A stretch of DNA of 64,000 nt from the NCBI RefSeq assembly GCF_000482485.1, contig NZ_KI519438.1, positions 147,114 to 211,113 of the forward strand, written 5' to 3'. Shown here piece after piece: positions 59,108 through 64,000 of the stretch (within the stretch, counting starts at the first letter, position 1; each line of letters opens with the position of its first letter). Under the pieces are notes generated by a model. That model did not search any database. It was not told the origin of the DNA and saw only the letters and a list, made by a program, of their open reading frames with translations. The stretch is from Paucisalibacillus globulus DSM 18846 (GTDB lineage Bacteria; Bacillota; Bacilli; Bacillales; Amphibacillaceae). Position numbers and translations under genes: made by a program.

Positions 59108-59661
59108 GGTTTGGATTTGATATCGATGATACGTTAATTAACTTACGTGAACATGCGTTTAATATTTATAAGAAGAAACTAAATAAAGATGTTCCTCAGA
59201 AAGAATTTTATGAATTAGATAGAGTGGAAATTCACGAACCATTTGGTTTATCGGATGATGAGGGTAGTGCAATGTGGAATAGTTCCCTTGTGGAGATTTA
59301 TTACACCGACTGCCCCCCATTCCAAGGTGCTGTAGAAACGTTAAATAAGTTAGTAGAAAATGGTCATGAAATTTTCTATATAACAGCTAGACCTAAGGAG
59401 CATGGTGAAGGAACAAAAAGGTGGCTAAGGGAACAAGGCTTCCCTGTCCAAGATAATCATTTCTTCTACGGAATGCAAGATCATGAAAAGGTTCATATTA
59501 TTAAGGATTTAAACCTAGATTATTATGTAGATGATAAGCCAGCTATTCTTGATACGCTATCAGAAGAACCTGTGAAGCTTTACTTAATGGATCAATCCTA
59601 CAATCGTGCACATTCGTTTAATAGAATACTAAATTGGTCAGATTTTATAAAAGAAATATAA
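59104..59661 (+). CDS. HAD-superfamily nucleotidase (YqfW/5'(3')-nucleotidase-like)
   Basis: A 185-residue HAD hydrolase of the NT5C/YqfW type. Motif I is FDIDDTLIN (residues ~4-12; Asp nucleophile and acid), motif II ITARP (~98), motif IV YYVDDKP (~140). It overlaps ribD by 4 nt (ATGA). The missing phosphatase step of riboflavin synthesis, 5-amino-6-ribitylaminouracil phosphate to the free compound, is done by HAD enzymes in B. subtilis, so that is a good inference here. A plain nucleotidase remains possible. Confidence 0.82.
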   Translation: MRFGFDIDDTLINLREHAFNIYKKKLNKDVPQKEFYELDRVEIHEPFGLSDDEGSAMWNSSLVEIYYTDCPPFQGAVETLNKLVENGHEIFYITARPKEHGEGTKRWLREQGFPVQDNHFFYGMQDHEKVHIIKDLNLDYYVDDKPAILDTLSEEPVKLYLMDQSYNRAHSFNRILNWSDFIKEI

Positions 59662-59663
59662 AG

Positions 59664-59700
59664 AAAAGGTATTGCTAAAAATGCAGCAATACCTTTTTTT
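59664..59700. terminator. Rho-independent terminator
   Basis: Perfect 13-bp stem AAAAGGTATTGCT/AGCAATACCTTTT, 8-nt loop and T7 on the plus strand. It also ends the facing MarR gene. Confidence 0.88.
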
Positions 59701-59707
59701 CGAATAG

Positions 59708-60166
59708 TTACTCTAAGTTTTGAGCAAATAAACCTAGTTTCTTTATCTGGTTTACCGCTACTTTTTTCTCCTCAACGGAAAGGCCACCCATAATCTCACT
59801 CATTGCAGTTGCATGCTGAGGGAAAATTTCATTCATCAATTTCGTACCCTCTTCAGAAATAACTGCATATGTAACCCTTCTATCTGTTGGGCACGCTTCT
59901 CTAATTAAGTATTTCTTTTCTTCCAATTTATCAACTACATATGTAATACTACTACTTGCAAGCAATACTTTTTGCCCAATTTTCTGGATAGGTTGTCCAC
60001 CTTTATGATATAACAATTCAAGTACACCAAATTCAGTTAAGTTAAGTCCATAACTTTTAATATTTTGAGTAACCTGCTTTTCAATTGCCTCAATTGCTCT
60101 TGTTAAAACCACAAAAAGTTTCAACGAAAGCTCTTGGTCTTCATTAAAATGATTCGAAATGACCAC
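59708..60166 (-). CDS. MarR-family transcriptional regulator
   Basis: About 152 residues: LSLKLFVVLTRAIEAIEKQVTQNIKSYGLNLTEFGVLELLYHKGGQPIQKIGQKVLLASSSITYVVDKLEEKKYL with CPTDRRVTYAVISEEG. It is similar to the MarR at 34.3 kb in overall pattern and so may also be MhqR-like. The GTG at 60166 has GGA 9 nt upstream; TTG at 60175 is possible. A perfect palindrome AATATAG-N6-CTATATT covers its promoter. Confidence 0.85.
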   Translation of the reverse strand: MVISNHFNEDQELSLKLFVVLTRAIEAIEKQVTQNIKSYGLNLTEFGVLELLYHKGGQPIQKIGQKVLLASSSITYVVDKLEEKKYLIREACPTDRRVTYAVISEEGTKLMNEIFPQHATAMSEIMGGLSVEEKKVAVNQIKKLGLFAQNLE

Positions 60167-60201
60167 AAATATCAATCCTTTTACTTATTGTTATTAAGTT
60201 G

Positions 60202-60221
60202 AATATAGTATATCCTATATT
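60202..60221 (-). promoter_or_regulatory. MarR operator
   Basis: AATATAG (60202-60208), 6 nt and CTATATT (60215-60221), perfect inverted arms. The minus-strand -10 TATACT (60207-60212) lies inside, as for an autorepressor. Confidence 0.6.
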
Positions 60222-60296
60222 GTTAGGATTTTCTATGAATTTAATAATAGCTAATTTCTTACTTTGTTCATGAAAAAAGGAAATTTATTGACCTTT

Positions 60297-60340
60297 AAAA
60301 GGATATACTACAAGGGCCAGCCCTATAGTACATCCTTTTT
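60297..60340 (-). terminator. Strong hairpin terminator of cadA
   Basis: A ~20-bp stem (60297-60317 with 60320-60340, two mismatches, 2-nt loop) that includes the cadA stop codon. A- and T-rich ends follow on the minus strand. Confidence 0.75.
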
Positions 60341-62434
60341 GATTAGTCGCATAGAATTAAGAACAACAATTAGTGTCGCACCCATATCAGCGAATATAGC
60401 AATCCATAAGGTTAACCATCCTGGAATAACTAATAATAGTGCAATAATTTTTAGGATTAAAGCGAATGTGATGTTTTCTTTAATAATAGATAATGTCTTT
60501 CTGCTTAACGAAATTGTAAACGGTAATTTTTCTAAGTCATCAGCCATCAAAGCAATATCTGCTGTTTCAAGTGCAGCGTCCGTTCCCGCACCACCCATTG
60601 CAATACCAACATTCGCAGTTGCAAGTGCCGGTGCATCATTGATTCCATCTCCAACCATCGCGACATTGCCGTATTTCTCTGCTAATTTTTTGATTTCTAA
60701 TAATTTATCTTCGGGTAATAGCTCTGACTTTGTTTCTGTTAAACCAAGACTTAATCCAATTGCATTTCCAGTTAACTTATTATCACCTGTTAACATAACG
60801 GTCTTTTTGATTCCGAGTTCATGTAGCTTTTGAATGATGGATTTGCTTGATTCTCGAATTTGGTCAGCTACAGCGATAAGGGCGTCAACATTATGTTCTG
60901 TTCCTAGTAGCATGACTGTCTTACCTTCCGATTGCAGATATCTAATTTTTTCTTTCACTTCATTATTCATATCTAACATACCCTCAAATAGGATAGGACT
61001 TCCAATGAAATATTCTATTCCCAGTACAGTAGCCATTGCACCTTTTCCAGTGATAGAAGTAAATCCATCCGCCTCATATGCTTCTGCATGAATCCGGTTC
61101 GCTTTCCGGGCAATTGCAGAAGCAAGCGGATGTTGAGAAAATTGTTCAATTGCCTGTGCAATGTTTAAAACCTCTTGCTCACCTTTATCGGTTAACAAAA
61201 CAATATCAGTTACTTCCGGTTTCCCTTCTGTAAGTGTTCCTGTTTTATCGAAGGCAATTGCTTTAATTTGTCCTGTTTCCTCTAAATAAATTCCACCTTT
61301 AATCAATACACCGTTCCTAGCAGCATTACCAATTGCGGTTACAATTGCAACAGGGGTTGAAACAACTAATGCACAAGGACAACCAACCACTAATACAGCG
61401 AGACCACTATAGATCCACTCAGACCAGACACCTCCAAATAATAGTGGAGGAATGATAGCAACTAATAAAGCAATTACCATAATAGCTGGGGTATAATATT
61501 TTGCGAATCGATCAACGAACTGCTGGGATGGAGCTTTTTCAGCTTGTGCCTCTTCAACGAGATGGATTATTTTAGCAATTGTCGTATCTTCTACTCGTTT
61601 CGTAACGCGAACTTCCAATGATCCTTCCTCATTCATTGTTCCAGCGAATACTTCATCACCAGCTGTTTTATGAACAGGAATAGATTCCCCGGTGATGGCA
61701 GCTTGGTTGATAGAAGATTGGCCTTTTACAACCTCACCATCCATCGCTATCTTTTGACCCGGTTTTATTAACAAAATATCACCTATCTGAACCTCTTCCA
61801 CATCAATTTCCATGGTCCTATTACCACGCCTAATGATGGCCATCTTCGGAGCGATGTCCATTAATGACTTAATGGACTGACGAGCCTTATCCATAGAATA
61901 ACTTTCTAAAGCTTCACTCAAAGCAAATAAGAATACAACTACCGCACCCTCTGCCCATTCTCCTATAATTGCTGCTCCAATAATTGCAATCGTCATCAAC
62001 GTCTTCATATCAAACTGAAGCTTAGCTAGGTTTTTTAATCCAACTTTGAATAGACTATATCCACCTATAAGAATTGCGCCTAAAAATGATCCAACTGTAG
62101 CCGGGTGGCTTTCGTCCATTACAAAGAAAAAAATATATCCTAAAGCAGTAAATAATAACGATATCAACGTAGTAATGTTTTCACGTTTCTTCCATATGGA
62201 TTGCTTTTCCACAGACTCACGACGATTTTCTGGATATACTTTGATGCCATCAAATGCTCCAGCTTTTTCTAATTGTTCAATGGTTGCCAAACCTTGTACC
62301 GTTAACTTCGCAGCCCCAAAGTTCAATTGAACATCTTCTACACTCGTGATGCCCCGGATGTTTTTTTCAAACTTAGCTGCACAATTAGTACAGGAAAGTC
62401 CCTGAAGCCGATATACTTGTTTATTTTCCTCCAA
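60323..62434 (-). CDS. cadA: Cd2+/Zn2+/Co2+-exporting P-type ATPase
   Basis: A ~703-residue P1B-2 ATPase. The N-terminal HMA domain has [15 protein letters not shown] (CxxC), VVGCPCALV is the membrane metal site, DKTGT holds the phosphorylated Asp, HPLA is in the nucleotide domain, and [10 protein letters not shown] is the hinge. CPC is the mark of Cd/Zn/Pb transporters. I start it at the TTG at 62434 (or 62437) after AAGGAAGG, inside the end of cadC. The ATG at 62467 lies before that ribosome site. It ends inside a terminator hairpin. Confidence 0.93.
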   Translation of the reverse strand: MEENKQVYRLQGLSCTNCAAKFEKNIRGITSVEDVQLNFGAAKLTVQGLATIEQLEKAGAFDGIKVYPENRRESVEKQSIWKKRENITTLISLLFTALGYIFFFVMDESHPATVGSFLGAILIGGYSLFKVGLKNLAKLQFDMKTLMTIAIIGAAIIGEWAEGAVVVFLFALSEALESYSMDKARQSIKSLMDIAPKMAIIRRGNRTMEIDVEEVQIGDILLIKPGQKIAMDGEVVKGQSSINQAAITGESIPVHKTAGDEVFAGTMNEEGSLEVRVTKRVEDTTIAKIIHLVEEAQAEKAPSQQFVDRFAKYYTPAIMVIALLVAIIPPLLFGGVWSEWIYSGLAVLVVGCPCALVVSTPVAIVTAIGNAARNGVLIKGGIYLEETGQIKAIAFDKTGTLTEGKPEVTDIVLLTDKGEQEVLNIAQAIEQFSQHPLASAIARKANRIHAEAYEADGFTSITGKGAMATVLGIEYFIGSPILFEGMLDMNNEVKEKIRYLQSEGKTVMLLGTEHNVDALIAVADQIRESSKSIIQKLHELGIKKTVMLTGDNKLTGNAIGLSLGLTETKSELLPEDKLLEIKKLAEKYGNVAMVGDGINDAPALATANVGIAMGGAGTDAALETADIALMADDLEKLPFTISLSRKTLSIIKENITFALILKIIALLLVIPGWLTLWIAIFADMGATLIVVLNSMRLIKKDVL

Positions 62435-62810
62435 CAAAGACACCTTCCTTCGAGTGTTCCATCGCAACAGAGACTAGCTGATGAACGTGATGGTCCTTCA
62501 ACGAATAGAAAACTAGTTTTCCTTCTTTGCGGTATTTTGCTAGCCCCATATTACGAAGGAGTCTCAAATGATGGGAGGCGGTCGCTGTTGTTGAACCGAT
62601 AATATTGGCAACATCACAAACACATAATTCCTCTTCTAGGGTAAGAGCATACGTAATCTTCAAGCGTGTTGCATCTGATAATGCCTTGAATATCAATTCG
62701 ACCCCAGAAACTTCTTCTACTTGTGGTTGTATTCGATTGACCTTTTCTTCATCAAAACAAAATGTATCACATGTGTCTTTTTCTACTTTCTTTACTTCTG
62801 TACTAGACAT
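62421..62810 (-). CDS. cadC: ArsR/SmtB-family regulator CadC
   Basis: A 129-residue regulator controlling cadA. The alpha-3N metal site is seen in CDTFC (N-terminus) and ELCVCD, the DNA helix in [18 protein letters not shown], and the alpha-5 site in [15 protein letters not shown]. Cys pairs are those of CadC that bind Cd, Pb or Zn. The overlap with cadA and a possible operator upstream fit a normal cadCA operon. Confidence 0.93.
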   Translation of the reverse strand: MSSTEVKKVEKDTCDTFCFDEEKVNRIQPQVEEVSGVELIFKALSDATRLKITYALTLEEELCVCDVANIIGSTTATASHHLRLLRNMGLAKYRKEGKLVFYSLKDHHVHQLVSVAMEHSKEGVFVGGK

Positions 62811-62825
62811 GTTATCGCCTCATTC

Positions 62826-62851
62826 TAATATTCGTTTGATTATTAATATTA
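62826..62851. promoter_or_regulatory. Candidate CadC operator
   Basis: TAATATT (62826-62832), 12 nt and AATATTA (62845-62851) form perfect arms just upstream of cadC. ArsR/SmtB proteins bind A/T-rich 12-2-12 repeats of this sort. Confidence 0.5.
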
Positions 62852-62982
62852 TATGCTTTGTATGAAAATTTTGCTAATCATATTATTCTAATAATCACTT
62901 GAATATAAAAGTGATATGAACCTACCATCTTAGTTTGACCTATAGATTAGCTTTAACTAGGACTGTAGACTTTAAGTAATGA

Positions 62983-63011
62983 CAAAAGGACAGGTTCCCC
63001 CTGTCCTTTTG
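62983..63011 (-). terminator. Rho-independent terminator
   Basis: Stem CAAAAGGACAG/CTGTCCTTTTG with a 7-nt loop, next to the stop codon of the GNAT gene at 63012. Confidence 0.75.
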
Positions 63012-63770
63012 CTACTCATTATAGACTTTCAGGACTTCATATTGAAATCCCAAGTATTGATAATTTTGTCTCTGATACATCTCTCTAGGGGTATCATCCC
63101 CATCAGCAACTAAAATAACTTTTCTATCTTTATAGGTATCCATGACGAATTTCTGCAATATGCTGCCAATTCCTTTTCGTTGGAGCGATTCCAATACAAA
63201 TAAATTATCAATTTCTGCAAATTCCTCTGTTAGGATAACATCCACTGCACCAGCAGGCATGTCCTTATAGTAAGCGATAATCTGTATGACATTTTCATTG
63301 TTATAATTGCGTTTCATTAGATCTTGTTTCTCATTAGCAAAGTTCTCACCATACTGTAAATCCAGTTCATACTGTATTCGTAGATATTCCATCAACCTCA
63401 CTGAATCTACCTTTTCAACACAAATATCTTTATCCACTTTGACTTCTGGAAATTCACTTGGATTGATCACATATAACTCATTCTTTTCAATAGAGTAATC
63501 CTGATTGTTCAGATGCTCAATTAATTCAACCGCTATCTCCTTATCCTGAGGAAAAACAAATTCAACATGATATTGCCCATTTTTCAAATGAAAGTCCCTC
63601 ATAAACTGTTCTGCTTCTAATAACTCATTAAGCGTTGGCATTATTTTAAACTCGATAAAATTGCTAGAATACCGACTCAACATTTCCGGGTAGTGATAGT
63701 GTTTGTATAGCTCATTCTCATTAATTACATTCCCTATAATGTCAATATTCTCAAATGATATATTCATCAT
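63012..63770 (-). CDS. GNAT-family N-acetyltransferase
   Basis: A 252-residue protein with a C-terminal GNAT core: IIAYYKDMPAGAVDVILTEEFAEIDNLFV, then LQRKGIGSILQKFVMD (acetyl-CoA loop QRKGIG) and QNYQYLGFQYEVLKV. The N-terminal ~110 residues resemble another, degenerate GNAT half. AGGAGATA lies right before tandem ATG codons; the second (63767) is better spaced. Substrate unknown. It follows a VOC gene by 18 nt. Confidence 0.82.
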   Translation of the reverse strand: MMNISFENIDIIGNVINENELYKHYHYPEMLSRYSSNFIEFKIMPTLNELLEAEQFMRDFHLKNGQYHVEFVFPQDKEIAVELIEHLNNQDYSIEKNELYVINPSEFPEVKVDKDICVEKVDSVRLMEYLRIQYELDLQYGENFANEKQDLMKRNYNNENVIQIIAYYKDMPAGAVDVILTEEFAEIDNLFVLESLQRKGIGSILQKFVMDTYKDRKVILVADGDDTPREMYQRQNYQYLGFQYEVLKVYNE

Positions 63771-63788
63771 TATCTCCTGTTCTCCTTA

Positions 63789-64000
63789 TTATCCTGTACA
63801 AACCATAATAACGTTCCCGTCTGGGTCACGTACTGTAAAAAATGAAAGATCATCAAATCTGATAATTTCAGAGTTGATATCGTAGTTTAATTGTTTAATA
63901 TAATCATAGGCTTCGTCAATATCATTCGTGTGGAAGTTAAACAACGGATAATCTAAACCACCAAGTCTTTTAGATCTGTTAGCCGGACCAGCATCCAGAG
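63789..64000 (-). CDS. VOC-family protein (partial, runs off the right edge)
   Basis: The last 69 residues of a glyoxalase/bleomycin-resistance-fold protein. The visible part shows FNFHTNDIDEAYDYIKQL and a closing FFTVRDPDGNVIMVCTG, typical of the end of a VOC half-module. It lies in one direction upstream of the GNAT gene. The N-terminal half lies beyond the window. Confidence 0.75.
   Translation of the reverse strand, partial: LDAGPANRSKRLGGLDYPLFNFHTNDIDEAYDYIKQLNYDINSEIIRFDDLSFFTVRDPDGNVIMVCTG

Overview
The window is low-GC chromosomal DNA from an endospore-forming Bacillaceae bacterium. Oceanobacillus, Virgibacillus or Ornithinibacillus type is an inference from gene content and codon use. 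Supporting signs are strong AGGAGG-like ribosome sites, frequent TTG and GTG starts, YtrA, CvfC/YpgR, YfkAB, MhqD, BioY and CypC families, a KatX-like catalase and a LysM-GH18 hydrolase of the spore-germination type. I see no rRNA, tRNA, phage, intact insertion sequence or CRISPR array. The order looks like core-accessory chromosome dominated by transport, stress response and small regulators.

Layout. 1-9 kb: the end of an ABC-2 exporter behind twin palindromic operators, a Gly/Pro-rich surface-type protein, a squalene/phytoene-synthase-fold protein, a lipoprotein, an AI-2E-family membrane protein and a YtrA-type GntR/ABC operon. 9-14 kb: three consecutive GNAT acetyltransferases, a PadR-HAAS pair, a membrane protein and YqxD. 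14-20 kb: a LysM-GH18 gene split by one in-frame amber codon, a CYP152 fatty-acid peroxygenase, and a TetR/MMPL pair. 20-31 kb: CvfC, BioY behind a BirA-type operator, a second undecaprenyl-diphosphate-synthase-like gene with a DUF4173-type membrane protein, another PadR-HAAS pair, a 51-bp tandem repeat, and a divergent SulP/UspA pair. 31-38 kb: FetAB, an aldo-keto reductase, an Mhq/CatE-like quinone-electrophile module, and QueT under a preQ1-I riboswitch. 38-50 kb: PlsC, an AAC(6')-like acetyltransferase, catalase, a 52-bp tandem repeat array, a NERD protein, BrnQ with a CodY-like box, EcsC, MFS and ABC exporters, and YfkAB. 50-64 kb: a TetR-controlled ABC pair, a PadR-HAAS-DUF4097 operon flanked by two near-identical 87-bp repeats, a PadR-DUF2812 operon, a GTP cyclohydrolase II-RibD-HAD operon, CadC/CadA, and GNAT and VOC proteins.

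How the genes work together. Several units are self-contained sensor-effector modules: four PadR systems, three TetR-type sites with exporters, YtrA, MhqR and CadC. Three metabolic control elements can be read directly: preQ1 with queT, BirA with bioY, and CodY with brnQ. The most interesting metabolic unit is the tightly overlapping operon at 57.2-59.7 kb. Its three activities should carry GTP to 5-amino-6-ribitylaminouracil. It lacks lumazine and riboflavin synthases and has no room for an FMN riboswitch.

The most unusual sequence-level signals are the following. A 52-bp-period repeat occurs at two loci 39 kb apart, in opposite orientation. A separate 51-bp-period array has nine units. Two genes have the Shine-Dalgarno sequence buried in a near-perfect hairpin. 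A duplicated 87-bp double-hairpin element brackets an operon. An amber codon interrupts the GH18 gene.
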